A stretch of DNA of 64,000 nt from Cinclus cinclus (lineage: Eukaryota; Chordata; Aves; Passeriformes; Cinclidae). The notes under the pieces are model-generated. The model did no database searches and had not been told where the DNA came from. It saw only the letters and a list, made by a program, of their open reading frames with translations. Below, piece after piece: positions 1-13,962 of this stretch; position 1 is the first letter of the stretch, and each line of letters begins with the position of its first letter. The stretch lies in the NCBI RefSeq assembly GCF_963662255.1, contig NC_085068.1, forward strand, positions 3,844,001 to 3,908,000, in the 5' to 3' direction. The position numbers and the translations under genes are program-made.

Positions 1-3000
1 TGAAACAATCTGTAAAGTCCAGTCCCATAAAAATCCAAACAGAACTAAAGCAATGAGAGTCACGTTGATGAAAGGGCTTTTCACACAAAGGACTTTGGGC
101 AGGATAAAGGGCTCATGGAATCTGAAGTCTTGGATTGCCATTATATCACAGTGAACCTGGCAGTTGCATCTTTCATTTCTGACATTTCCCATTTCCTGGG
201 TGCAGGGGGAGGCAGCAGGGGTGCAGGCACAGGGAAGTGCAGTGTCACTGTAAGGGTGTAAATGCAAATGTGAGGATGTAAGCCCCAGTGAGCCAGACAC
301 ACCCAGGACACCTGGGAAGCTCGAGCAGCCCAGAATGAAATCTGTGCTTCTCGTGTGACTCTGAGGTTCTTTGAAGCTGGCTGAGGTACTCACACTTCAG
401 GCAGACTCCAGCTGCATGGCAGGTGAAGTGATGGGATAAATCAGTTGCTAGTACTGACTTTTGCAGGATAAGGGAATGTGGAATCCCACAATGATCATAT
501 CCAGTGGGAATAATGTTAATGCGTAAGCAGGACTATTTCAGTTTTCTGGGTTATTTTTTGTCAAGGGAGAAACCCAAACACTCTGAATTTGATGTAGTTA
601 CTTGACAATGTTAAATATCATTAATGACTGGTGTAAGGGAACTTGCAAATGACCATGTAGTTAGGCAGTGTTTGCAGCATAAATACCAATTAACATGGTA
701 GCTGTTGCTGTTTGTACTTAGAAGATTCTATCAGGGAATCCCATGGAGTAGAAAGGAGTGTCAAATGATCTAGGACAGGAGAAAATGGTAATAATATGAA
801 ACTTATAAGGAAAACCTTGATCTGCTAAAGCAATAGTGATGCTCAGGAGTCACAAGCAGAAACCTGAAAAGCAATGTGTCCATACATGCATCCATCTGTC
901 CCCACCAAATTAAGCAAGATTAAGGAATTAGTATGACAGTTTCTCAAGGAATTTTGCTTAAGCTTTAGCCACAGATGCTGTATTTTTGGACTGAGAGGCT
1001 TGGGACTCTGGATTTTACTGTGATTTATACAGAAATTGGCAGCATAACGCAGCAAATACATTTATTTCAGCAGGGATCTGGAATGTTCTCCAGTGCGAAG
1101 ATAATTCTGGACTCTCTCCAGAGCCCTCAGTAAAGGCCAGTGATTCTGTCACAGTCACAAACCACTGTGCTCTGGGAGCACCAAAACAATACACCAGCTC
1201 ATCAACTTCAGCAGAATTTTCTCTGATACATTTGTCATCTACTGGAGTTTTGTCACTCTCATGAAAAGAGAGAACGCAGCCAGTTAGCCAGGGCTGATTT
1301 CACAAGGAAGCTTGGGAAGAAGAGTTTGTATTTCATTGTTACATAAATTACTGATGCTGTTTCTTTTCCCTTCCCTTGGCTATAAATGAGACCTGGAGAG
1401 AGGGACATAGAGAACAAAGAAAAAGAATTGGTAAAATGCTGTACTGATCTTTGTTCAATAAACCTATTTCTAATGAGGAACCACAGCAGCAGCAGGTGCA
1501 TGGTGGATGTGCTGCAGCAGGCTTCTCATCTTAATTGTGAGAAATGGCATTTTAATAATATTTACATCAGCATGAATGTGAAGTAGTACCAGTGAAATTG
1601 TGGCGTTTATCCTGGATTTGTACCGGTATCAAAGAAAGCAAAATATGTCTGATTTATATCAAGAACCTTCTTTACTGTAATGACTGAAACAACCCTGTAT
1701 TGCAGTTTCCCTTTTTTCAGGCTTAATGATGCTCATGTTTTCTTTAGAACAAGGTTTGGAGATTTCATTTCTTGGCCCAATGGTAAACACTCCCTCCTTC
1801 CCATCAGAGATGGTGTCTAACTTCCTGACTGGAATTCTTGGTTTTATGTTCAGTCATACCATATGTAGGAGTAACTCCACTGCAGGTGCTGGAGGCAACA
1901 TCTTTTATACCTGGTCTCATATCCTTATTTCCTGCTGGGGTCAGTAGCCACTTGTATTTGAAAGAAAGATGCTGTAAAATAAATAAACAAGTAAAAGTGT
2001 GGAGAGAAGGTTGGAAATTGTATGGAAGAAGCAGAAAGAAGGAGAGAGGAGAAATGCAATGAAAAATTGAAATGGCAAGATGGGACATTAGGTGAGGCAG
2101 GTGGGCATTCCTTCCAAATCACATCAGAAAAGGCCCTGTCAGGGTCTGTTGCAGTAAAAATATGTCTGGCTAATCATTCTCAAGTGAATACTCTCAGCAA
2201 AATGCATGCTGTAGGATAATGTCAAAAGACCTAAATCAATAAATGTGAATATCGAATGCACACAGGAGATAGAAAAAGGCTTTAAACTGTGGGGCTAGGA
2301 CATGAGCAGGGGAGAGCAGCAGTACAAGAGAGAGAAGCACAGAAAGCACCGTGCTCGCTCAATGTGTCAGTCCCAGATGACACTTGCCAAGACAGGTGAC
2401 AACCTCGCAGATTGTTACCTGCACTGACACCCAAACGAGCTCTGCTTATTATGTGAGATTTTGCTTTAATGATGTGGTGCTTTTTTCCTGTTTCCCAGAA
2501 TCAGAGAGAGCTGGTCTAGATTCTGATCTCTGTTAGATGCTGTTAGTGGTTTCCACTGAAATTGAAACGCCTCTTGCATCTCATCAGAAGCACAATTTGG
2601 CACTAACTCCACTGCTCTCCCTGCAGCTGCTCCTCTCTGACTGGAGTAGGAAGAATTTTGTAGGCATAAATGCATGCAAGACCACGGAATGTTCAGCTGT
2701 GTCTCAGGGGAGAAACTGAGCAAGACAAAATTTAGCCACGCTCTTACACTTGACTTTTCTTTCTCTCCTCTCCCTTGTCTCAGAGAGATGATAAAAATAA
2801 AGACATATAAACTCAAAAAGAAAGAATAACAGCTTCATCCTGCTGAGGGACTCTATTTAGAGATTTTGGCTAGTTTTCATCCTAAGTGCTGCAGACTTGA
2901 GGAAATTCTTTTGATCATCTAAGCCTTGGCTAAAGTAAGTTGCCAAATCCCCTTAGATTCCTTGGGATTTACAACAGATGCTGAATGAAAGATTTATCTG

Positions 3001-5017
3001 TGGCCCACAGGCCTCCATGGCCATTCAGAGCTCTGTTTTACCCAGAGGCAAAGGCCAGCAGAGGAATCATCTTTAATCTGTCATCTATTGTGCAGAGGTC
3101 TGAGAAGGTGTAGGGATCACTTGATTCTACCCAGGGCACAGGGATAATTTCTAATGACAGGAGGTCTTGAACAGGGACAGCATTCTTTGGAGATTGGTCT
3201 TCCCTAGAGGACCAGGGTAGCCGTGTATAGGAAAAAGGAACTAAGTCTACACCACAGTCTGCAAGATTTGTTTGCATTACTTTGTTTTTTCTCCTTCTGT
3301 CCACACTTTTGACATCACACAAAAGTTTGGGAGTAGTGGCAATAGCTTATGTGTTATTAATACTTATAACAAGTGGCCAGGCTAACCCAGCCTTAGGAAG
3401 TCAGCTGGGTTTCATGCCCTCTTTTCACTTTCTGTGCCTTGGCTTTTCTGTTCTTTTTGTCTGAAATTAAGAGACATGAAGTGACTTACAGCCTCTTCCT
3501 GTTTCAAGCTCAAGACGTGGAAGGAGAATAGAGCATTATTGTGTTTACCTTACAATGTGTGGCTCCACTGCACTGCAGCCTTTCCCTTTCAAGTACCAGC
3601 ATGTCCAGAATCCTTCTCTCCCATTCCAGACCTAACAGGCATTCACTGCCACCCTGCTTTCCTGCTCTTGCTATCCCTGCACTTTGTAAACTCTTCTTCT
3701 ACAAGCTCCAGTCTGTCAGATGTTGAAAGTTCCCTGGGAATTCCAGCAGTGCACAAGACTTCATGCAGGGAGCCCAGATGTGATAAGTGAACTAGCAGTT
3801 AATGTACTTGCTCACTCATATCCACTCATACCCAGAGGTATCTTGGGAACCTAGCAGGATCCTTGCTCAGCCTCCAGGGAATCAGCAAACAGGCTACAAA
3901 GAGGAAAGGACAGTGACATTCAATTTGATGAGGTCTTTTCTCCTGGGAAGAAGCTGTAGCTTGCATTGCAATGGTAAAGTAGACACAGCATCCCCAACCT
4001 CCCCTCAGAGGAGATATTAGAGCATTGCTGCTGTTGAGGATTCTGCTGGTAAAGCAGGTAGGAGCTCTGCCTGGAGTCAGCCAGCAGTGGGAAGCCACCA
4101 CACATTGGGATTGAAGGAAGAATATCCACTAAGTGTGTCTCCTGCTCTTTGCTAGTTGAGGAATTGTTCTGGCTCTAAAAGCTTCCAACTGGTACAGCTC
4201 ATTCTTCCTGCTTAGCTCAATGTGTTTTCAAACACAAGCCTGGAATTTAGCAGATGGTAATTACACTTCAACATTAATATTTAAACCACAAACACAGTTA
4301 GCACACTAATACTATCCCCAAAGGCTAATGCTCATTTGAGTTTCATCCTTATGAGACTTAATTATTGTCAGGGATGAATCCTAAAAGGCAAGAAATATTA
4401 CAGCTCAAACACTAAATATTCCCATGATTATTAGAGTTACAGGATTTGGGCACAGACTATGCAAAGGGCCTTGGCTATAGTGGTAACACTAATACTGCTA
4501 CTAAAATCCACTGAGTTTTTAAATGCTAATTTTAAATAGCCACTGAGATTTATTTGCAATTACAATTATACAGACATCTCAGTGTTCAGTTAGTTTAGCC
4601 AAAGAATATCTTTGCAAAACTGAGATGTCATTACCTGTTGTACAGATGGAGACATAACAATGTTTTAAGGGCCTGACCTAAGGCAGCCTCATGGCTCCTT
4701 AGTCCAAGGTGGTGGGAGTAGCAAGTGTCTGATGCTTCAAGCCTGTTGCTTAACTATTCTTCAGGCTATTTCTCCAAACTAACTTCTTTGTAGACATTTG
4801 ATAAGAAAAAACCCTGGGATTACACATTTTCAAATCAATTTGTGCAAGTGCAGTGGTGCTCCCAGGATATGAAGAGCTAGCCAGGCATTTCAGATGTTTT
4901 GTGGCATTCTGAAGCGCACTTTCTTGTGGGCAGCACAATAGTAAAACCTGTTACAGAAATACTAAAAGTAAAGTTAGATTTTCTGCTGGTGTAACTCCAG
5001 AAGCATCAAGAAACTGA
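1..5017. other. Intergenic DNA, no gene recognised
   Basis: Open frames here are all short (under about 120 codons), overlap on both strands, and match no protein family I recognise. I see no run of codons flanked by good splice signals. The stretch is ordinary mixed-composition sequence. A more AT-rich block lies at about 4200-4640, rich in TAAT and ATTA words and containing an 11-bp inverted repeat (4573-4583 with 4619-4629). Non-coding RNA exons or regulatory elements cannot be excluded by eye. Confidence 0.6.
4200..4640. other. AT-rich block, possible non-coding regulatory element
   Basis: This block is clearly richer in A and T than its surroundings and has many TAAT/ATTA words of the kind bound by homeodomain proteins. 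There is no open frame of note and no obvious transposon. Near its right end, gacatctcagt (4573-4583) is mirrored by actgagatgtc (4619-4629). Composition and motif density alone do not prove function. It could equally be neutral AT-rich DNA. Confidence 0.2.
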
Positions 5018-5022
5018 GCTGC

Positions 5023-5736
5023 TGTCTTGGTTTGAAAAGACATGTGTCTGCTAAGGAAGACAGGAGCCTCTCTTGAAATGGAAAATGTAAACCCCCCTCC
5101 CTCCAAATTATTATAATTTTGAAATTAAGGGGCTCTCGGGCAAAAATATGGTTCCTTACTAGAAAAATTAAAATAAAAATGCAGTAATACAAAAAAAACA
5201 CTGACAGAGTCAGAATCCAAGCTGACACCCCGTCAGTCAGTCAGGGTGTTGGAGCAGGCCCATGGGAGCAGTGGCTGCACTCCTCCTGCAGTGACAGATG
5301 TGGTTCTGTTGGAGCAGTGCTCCTGTAGAAGGGTGCAGTTTAACTCTGAAGGTCCAGTGATGGTGCAGAAAGGTCTGGTCTTCCTCTGGGAATCCAGTGG
5401 AAAAAGACTGCCTTGGTGTTCCAAATCTCAGTTTTTATCTAGATAGGAAATGCTCGGCTGATCCCCCTGGATGATGGAGTTTTATCAGCCATGCACTGGG
5501 ACTCAATGGCCCATTAACAGGAGATATCTCCTGGAGGAAGGATGGGTCCTGGAAGAGATAAAGATCAATGCCCCACCTGGTTTTTAACAGTTGCTGATAG
5601 AACACATACTTCTGGTTACATCTTGCATTGCACCCTAAGACAGCTGTGTAGGGACTTCAGTGAAACACCACTGGTTTTGATCCTCAGCCAAAAAACACCC
5701 CAGTCTGTTCAATTACCCTCCTGCCTAAGGGCAACA
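5023..5736. mobile_element. Probable solo LTR of an endogenous retrovirus, about 714 bp
   Basis: The block starts with TGTCTTGG and ends with GGCAACA, giving the TG...CA ends expected of an LTR. It is flanked on both sides by the same 5 bases, gctgc (5018-5022 and 5737-5741), as a target-site duplication. The interior (for example the stretch beginning tcttggtttgaaaagacat, and the later cccattaacaggagata) resembles an abundant LTR family I remember from passerine genomes, probably ERVL-like, which fits the 5-bp duplication. No gag, pol or env coding is attached, so it is best read as a solo LTR left by recombination. The family name and orientation are not established here. Confidence 0.6.
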
Positions 5737-8700
5737 GCTGCATCCTGGAAGACAGAGAACAGTGAGCTGGAGCAGGGAGGAGGAATTCTTTGTTTGTCCC
5801 TAGACTGGCAGGAATCCCTGGCAGATACTACCCAGCAGTGGATGCCAACTGTTGGGGAGGAACCAGGCTGCTGTTGCCAGGTTCATCACAGGGGATATAT
5901 GGTTACACTGGTTTACTGGGGTTAGACTGGTTCGTGGCTGGAGTGTATCAGGATCAGGCCATGTGTACAGAGGTGACTCTCCTTCAGTTTTCCTCCAGCC
6001 ACACTTTGCTGAGGTTCTTCTGATTTTTGCTTTGGGTGGAAACAGCTGATCAGCAAAAATCACCAGTTCCAGCTCATTCAACAACAGCTGTTGTAAAATG
6101 TCTTTTTTTCCAGTCTTCTGATATGAAATCATGGACTTACAAAGGTCTGATGAGAACTGAAGTCAGGTTTAAATTTGTCACCTTCTGTTTGGTGGCAGAG
6201 CCATGGACAAGTTGCACTGGACCCAAGCTTACTCCAGAACTTTACAAATCTTTTCAAGCCTCTGGCTCAGCCTGGGGTGAATTTCAAATCTGATGCTCAA
6301 AGTATGTGATTTCCTATTTCAAGATGTCATTATTGACATTTTACATTATTCAGATAAAAATCATAGCCAGAAAGATGAATTCTGTTTTTCCTTCCCCCTC
6401 CCTCCCCCCTTTTTCTCAATTTCTGTGCTGTGCTGACCACTTAGTAATGCTGTCATATGTGGTGTGAAACTCAGACCTTGTAGAAGGAAAGAAGTCTTTT
6501 CACAAGCATCTTTAAATTAATTATTATTTTTTTTAATGTCTCAGAGCCTTTAATGAAGAGTGATGCAGACTCTGCTGCTTGTGTCCAAGGAAGGGCAAGT
6601 CTGCTGCCATCTGCTCCCTCAGCCCAAAACTAATGAGTGCATTAACTTCAGAGGGAGATTGATAAACTTCCACTGCCTGAGGATGCTATGCTTGATGTTT
6701 AAAGAGTAGCCTCTAGAGATTGCTTTAGCCAACTGCACCCCATTTCCTTTAGAAAAATCCATGAGTAGGTTCCCATTATTCACAAAAAGGTGTGTGGCTT
6801 TTCCAGGAGTGATAGCTGTGGTATATTAGATTAAATCCAGCATTTACACTGCTCAGGAAGCAGGACTAGAAAGCTCACTCTGACCACTCTGACAGATGGT
6901 TTAAAAATAATAAATACAGGCACAGTGGATGTGAAGTCTGTGTCGCCCTGCACAAATATGATGTGTGTAGGATGCTGAAGCACCAGTGGCTATTTGCATA
7001 TTGGTGTAAATGATGACCCAAGGAGCAGTGAAACTGGGAGAATGTAAAAGAATCACACAAGTGAGTATCAGAAGCAGGACCAGAGGTCAAAGTTCCTCCA
7101 TACCACCTCTGCACTGCATTGATTTCACCATATCCTTCTAGTCAAATCAGATTTGTCCTCCCTTTGAGTGTCTAACTGCTCTCTAATCGGCATGCAAGTG
7201 CAATGTTTTAAGTGAGAAGCCTTGATTTGTGGAGACACTGAGGTTCAGTCTATATTTATATTCATGGGACAACCTGTGGACTCAGATACAAGCTGACAGG
7301 GTGACTGAAGTCCCCTCAGAGGCTGACACCAAGAGCCTGGATCAGTGGCGTGTTTATCCCATAAATTCATGATTTAAATGCAAATTCATACAGGGGTGAC
7401 TCTGTTACTTTGCCTTTAGCCCATGTGCCTGGTGGAGAGGTGAGGTGCACGCTGCTGTGCCTGTGTTGGATGTCCATCTGGCTTTGCCTTGTGTCTCAGT
7501 TGAATACTGACCTGAACCATTTTGTGTATTTGTTTTTCTCATTTTAAAACGCCAAGCCTCACAATTTTCTAAATAGATTGTTGGGGCTGTAGCCATTTGA
7601 CTCCCATTAAAGACAACAGAATTCACATACTACATTCTTATGTGCACATCTCCTCTGAAGCATCCTGGGATGCACCTATCAGGAAACACTTTTCTTTCTG
7701 GCTGTTGCCAATCAGGGAAGAGTGGGGAATTTTCCTGTTGTGTCGTCTGGTGAAATGTTATGTTGTATGAAGTCGTTTAGTATCTGCTTCTTCATACAGA
7801 GAGAAGGTTGAAACTGCTCCTTGGTGCCCTACCAATGCTGTCTTTAAAAAAGATAAGGAAAGAGTTGAGGTCAGATGGGTAGCTGCTAAAATGAGAAATA
7901 TGCTAAGTGCTCATACTTTTTAGCAGTGGAGCTTTATGCGCAGTGAGTGGAATGAGATTAAAAAGTGAAAGATTCTGTTGTTGTTGTTGCTGGAGCTGGT
8001 GTAGTCGTAGAGGGTGTGATACCAAGCACTAACACAAAGAACTGCACAGCAGAGGCAACTTGCCTTTCACAATCTTTATTATCTGTGATATACAACTTTC
8101 TGAGCATGGTCTACTGGTCCTTTATTTGTTAAACAACTGCATGTCAACAGATGTCTGGGGAGCATTTTGGTAATATTTGGGATGGTACTGACCCAATGGT
8201 GGCTGATGCAGGACTATCAACAATGATAACAGCCTATAAAAATGAAAAGTACACAGAATGGTTTTCAAGCTTGATTTGTAAGAGACCTGGTACATTTCTG
8301 AGGGGGAAGTGTTAGCTTTTTTCTCCTCAGATGAGGGTAGCTAGTGCTTTAAAGAAAATACTGAGCATTTTCCAAGACTCACTTCTGTACATGGGTGAGG
8401 TGCCTTGGGAATATTGATGATTAGACCAGCTCAACAAAAGCCCCAGTTCTGTTGTAGCACACCTGACTTTATTTGAACAGTTAGATTTGTTGTGACATAA
8501 AATCCTATTGATGATTCAGAGAGATACTTGTCAAGAGATACTAAAGAATAAAAGTGGAAGAGCATTCATCTGCAATTACCTTAGATGTTTTTAGTAACAA
8601 AAGAATGAATTTTGCATGCAAGTGAAGCTACAAAGAGATCAATCTGGCCTGCAGCTATATTTTTTTGTCAGTTCTCTGTATATTTTTCTTTTCAAAGTCT

Positions 8701-11700
8701 ATTTTTCTGCTCACTATTTGCAAAGAGACATTGACCATGACACAGAATAAGCATTGTAGTTTTACAAGTAGCCTGACATGGCCTGTTTATCCTTTCATTT
8801 CAAAAGCACACCAGATAGATCTATCTTATCCTCCTGTAATTCCCTCCTTTTCTTGCTTTTTCCCCTCTTCTTGAAAACTGTAGTAGCAAAATTGAATGGG
8901 AGCTGAGATCTTCTTGGCAAAATTGGAGCTCAGCAGTAAGATTTCTGTGCAAAGACTTGAAAAAGAAAATCTCAGAGGAAAGGAAATAGGGAGTTAAGAT
9001 GGAAGTGCTGATATGACCTTAACTCAAGTGTCATCCACAGCAATGCTTTAATTTATTCAATCAATTGCAGGGCCCTTAGGCTGGGAAAGGATAACTCTGG
9101 GATATTAAATCCGTCCCTCTCTCCAATCTGTCACTGATGTGTCAGAATACATTGATTCTTCTAGTCCTGCTTTTATTAACTGTCTCCACAACGTGGCCTC
9201 TCAATCTATCACACACTAACCTGCAATTTCTTGCTGAGTGCGAGACCCCTGGAAAACCTCTGGATTCTCTGCTGACCCCATATTTTATCACTGTCAGTGC
9301 AGATGTAATGACCTGCTATTACTGTATGTTATTCATCCCCACAATACCTGATTGCTGTGGAAGACTAGACTGGAATCCTATTTTGTCTTCTGCCCTCTCA
9401 CAGCCTACATGCATCACAAAAGATGTACCATACCTGTGCTGGAAATCCTGTGGCATGGCAAAGGGTGGCCTGAGGGAACCAGATCCTCCCTGATCCTGCT
9501 CATGGTTGGTTTTACTGCACTTGCCATTCCTGAAGATAGCATTTCCATTTCCAGCTCCAAGCTGCCTCAGGCCCTGGGACAATCTCTGTGCTGCCCAGGG
9601 CAGAAGGAGGTTTCACAATTGCTCACTGTGCAAACAGCTTGGGGCTGAAGGGCTGGCATTTCCCAGGTGAACTGAAGTGTCAAAGCACCTAAAGGCTGGC
9701 CTGACTCTCTAAACTAACTCTGGGCTTAACAGCATTATAAAAAGGGCTCAACTCACCCCTCCTATAGTATTGGATTCAAGTCCTTTTTAAAGGCTGAGGC
9801 TACTTGTAAGCATCCTGTGGATCCAAAGTGGATCCACTAATTTTGTGGATGTCTAGCTTGGTGGCCAAAGCTTATACACACTTATGGCTCTGCACAGCTT
9901 TGCCTCATTGATTCCTGACCCCCAACAGAACAGTGAAGCACACAGATACTAAAACATTAAAACTGGAAGCACCACTCTGGCCTTCTGCCTTACCCAAGCT
10001 CAAGACTCTAAACCAGGCTGCCTGTCTCCTCAGTTTGGACTGACTTATTAATTTTGGTTTTGGAAATTGTCAAAACTGGAAAACCTGCGTCTTTTCTACA
10101 AGTTGAAATGAATCTGATCATCAAAGAAATAAATTGCCCAGGAGCTCAGCAGTGTGGGAGCTCCATTCACAGCACACCCCTAGTGACAGCATGAGTGAGA
10201 GGCTGAGAAACTCCTGCCTAAAATCCATTGCCACAATCCTTCCTCTGGCTCTCATACCCCTATAATATTTAGAGAGAGGTTCTTTGAGGTTCCCATCATC
10301 ACCTTCCCAGCTGTAGCATCCAAATCCACCTGCAGCTTTGAAAATGTCAGCCTTTTGGCTATACCTTGATTACGTTATCCACAGTCCCAGAGTGCTTTAA
10401 TTAAAGACTTTCCCAGTACTTTAACCACTGAAAAGCTGGGCACTGGCAGTGGGTGGCTTTGAAAACCGATGAATTTTTACCTTTACTGAGAAGCCTCTGT
10501 TGTAAAGAGAGGTACATTTCCCCTCTGTAGTCTGAGTAATTGAGACACTTCTCTTTCCTGATTTATTTGCCCATAAAATACCAGGTGGTTTTGGCACTGT
10601 TTCTTTCCCCTGTAGTATGAGCAAATATTGAGCAGCAAATCCTCACCTTAATTTCATTAATTATCTGCTAGGGCTGGAAGCCTCTGAAATAATGTCTGAT
10701 TTTAATAGAGATCTCAAAAGTAAAATAAGCTCACAGTCCCTCCACTCCTTTCAAAGCTCTTTTTCTCCTTTTTCTTTGAATTTGATTTTAATTCACCTTC
10801 ACCTTCCAAATATTTTCAGGCTTCTTTGTTCTTATCTGAGATGGAGAAGAATAGGTGAGTGCATTTCATTACCGTGGGCAATATATTTGCAGTAAGTTTC
10901 TCACTCCCACAAATAAATAATTGAATAAAGTCCCTAATTCATCCAAGTGATTTTTCTTTTTAGTGCCTGCATGCATACTCACTGTATCTCCCAGGTTCGA
11001 GAGGAAGAAACCATCTTGCTGTTCCATGAATATCCCAGCAGGAATAACACAGAGTGCAGAAAGGAAGTGGAAAAGAAACAGCTGACAAAAGTCTTCTGAA
11101 ATGATCCTGTTCAGGATGCAGACTCCTAATAGCTGAAGTTCTGGCCAGGGACCCCAAAGCAGATAAGAAATCAATATTTCTCTTTTTCCTAGAGAGGTTT
11201 CTAGTGCCTGCGTTTCCTCTGAAGCTGAAACTCACTTTGATAATCTGGGCCAGCCCTGATGTGTTCTGCTACCCCTTACTTCCCTCCTGCTGCTGCAACA
11301 GCAAAGGAGCTGAGAAGAAATGGTCAAAATAAAAAGTCTCTCAGTTGTTTCATTAAAAATTAAGTATATGTGGCCTGGATGATGGTGCTGAGTGTCCAGA
11401 TCTCCTCTAGCTTGCTGACAGAAACACCCACATACCCAACTAACAGGCACAGAGGTGAGCTAGGGTTTCTGCTGCTTTGTTCCCCAGGCTGAGGAGCAGT
11501 GCTCTGTATTTACAGGCATTTTTGGGTAGGTATAGGAGGCTGCTCAAGGCTCTGCCAGGTTTCCAGATATGGAAGTTGGTGGCTATCATAGCAAATCAGT
11601 CTCCTGCTCATAAAATATCACTATGAACAGGAAATACATTTCTCATCTAGTCACTCTTTCTTCTGGGATAAGCTGGCTGCTCAGAAGTTCCAGGATAATT

Positions 11701-13861
11701 AAATATATCTGCAGAGGATAGATCGATGTGCACATTTATGGGGAAGAGCAGAGTGTGGACTGTGTGAGGTGCAAAGGGCTAACAGCTGCTATCAAATGTT
11801 CTCAAAATCCTATTAGAAAAGGAGTTTCTGGGGAAGGCTCTGTGAGAAGAGGGATAAGGGAACCAGAGAAAGGCAGTAAAGTAGGTTTAATTGAGCAAAT
11901 TTTCTTATTATCACTCCTCAGAGCAGTGTGTGATATATATGAAGATGTCATAGATTGGTGTGTTAGTGAATTTTAAGTGGGAACAATCACTTTTTTAGGA
12001 AATATTTTAAGACAAGACACTGTGAACATAAAGAGAAGAACCATTTGCAGAGCACTTGTAACCAGTTAAATATGCAGAGAAAGGGAAGTCGGTCAGGATG
12101 GCAATCCCAGAACTGGAAGAACCCAATTTAGCATGTCATGGAAAAATCACTTAGAACACCCCCACAACAATTAGGAGTCAAACTGAGAGACAACAAAATG
12201 TCCCTCATCTTCATTCATCAATATATTTGTTGGCTTGACTTTTAAATCTGAATGTCATTTCATACATTTAAAAGGGGGTATTAGCAGAGAGCCTTTGGAA
12301 ACTCAATTTATCAGGCATCTAACTAGGCATTAACTAGGTGGGTAGATAGAGACAAGCAGCCAGGCAAACAAATCACTCTGTGCTGCCTGGTTTGCTTCTA
12401 TAGCTTGTCTGAGAGTCACTGTGGCAAGTCATTGTTTGATTTCTGCTCTCTTTGGGAAATGAGCCTGTGGTTTGGGAACAAGACGTCATCACACTGACAT
12501 TTAAAGGCAGCAGTGAAACTGGGTATTTGCCTGCTTGTGCTGGGTTGGAAATTCCTCCCAAACTTGGTAACTTTTCCCAAGAGGAGAATTGCAGCAATTG
12601 TTGCAATCAACTAATAGAAGCATAGAGTTCTGAAGAAGTTTATTGCAGTCGAGAACAGCACACCTTAGGTGGAAAAATAAGGGCTAAGATCTTTTTTAAG
12701 CCCCAGGCTGAATTCCTAGTTAGGTTATCTTTGTGTCTCCTAATCATGTGTGACATTAAACACTTATTCAATGAAACTCCACTCTTTGCACTAATTATTA
12801 AGCATGAAAAATTGATATTGAGTGAGGCCATTGAGCCAAGACGGTTCAATAACTAGCAGGGAGGAGAGATTATTTCGATAAAATAAGTTTGCTTGAGCCA
12901 GATGGAGTTCCCAGGATGCACTGAGACAATGACACATGAAATTGTCCTCTGACTTGTGTGACAGCTCTAACTGTGCTATTAAAAAGCCATCAATGAGTTG
13001 GAGTGAGGTGATGCAAGAAAGGACACAATGAGGGGGAAATTGAGGGTGTTTTAGACCAAATGTAGGTAAATGGTGAATATAAAAGGTAGCAAGGCATGGC
13101 TGGGAGTCTTGGAATGCCTCTGTGATCCTCAGTGACTGAGATCAAAGAAAACTGCTGTAGTCTTGCAGGATTCCCAGGCAGATATTATGTGAACTGCTCC
13201 TGCCCAGTGGGACAGGCTTGTCCTCACAGTGAATTTCTAGCTAAAAGCAGCACCTCACAATTTCAGAAGAAAATGTTTTGTGTTTGCTGGGAAAAAAAAA
13301 ATCCCAAACCAGTTTTCCCTTCTCCTCCTTCTTTTCTTTCCTCTTAGATTTCCTTCTTTCCCTTTCATTTCTTCATCTCATTCTTGTTCTATATGCTCTG
13401 TCTTTCACCCTCTCTGTTACTAAGCTGACCCTGAGAGGTCCCATTTGGAATGAGGACTTCTTGGAGCCAGCACCTCTGTGTCCTTACTTTTTCCTCTATA
13501 CTTCATGGAAGCTGTGCCCTGTGCTCTGTCCTGGGATGCAGCTAACACCATCATTATACCATCCCATAACAGGTTGGGTGGTATATGACATCCAATTATC
13601 CAAATAGAATATAATGTAATTTCACCCATGGGCAGTGCTGAAAGGAATGAATTTCCTCTGAGTGTGATGTATGAGGCTGCCTCTGCTATCTCTGTTTGCT
13701 GAGCCTCTTGCTTCATTCCCAGCTTCCCAGCAAATCTCTAAAGCTCAGAAAACACTGGAGCACAGCACGTTTCACAGCTGAGGAACCAAGATAAACCAGA
13801 GACACAAAGGCTTGTTGTTTAAACCCCAGAGCAACCAGAAGCAAATTAATGGGTCTATCTA

Positions 13862-13962
13862 TATCCCTCCCTTTCACTCTTCTGTTTGTCTTTTCCTTTC
13901 TTGTTTTCTCTTCTCTTTCCCTTTTCCTTTGTTCTCTTCCTTCTTTGTTTCTTTTTATTATA
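13862..13962. repeat. Polypyrimidine tract, about 100 bp
   Basis: The + strand is almost entirely C and T across about 100 bases (words such as ttttcctttcttg and tctttcccttttcc), so the other strand is a purine tract. It reads as low-complexity DNA. The apparent Lys/Arg/Glu-rich minus-strand frame at 13713-13967 is a by-product of this composition and not a gene. Confidence 0.7.

Noticed and set aside
5742..6300. Retroviral coding next to the first LTR
   Set aside because: Frames after 5742 show no gag, pol or env features, and the target-site duplication closes directly after the single LTR.
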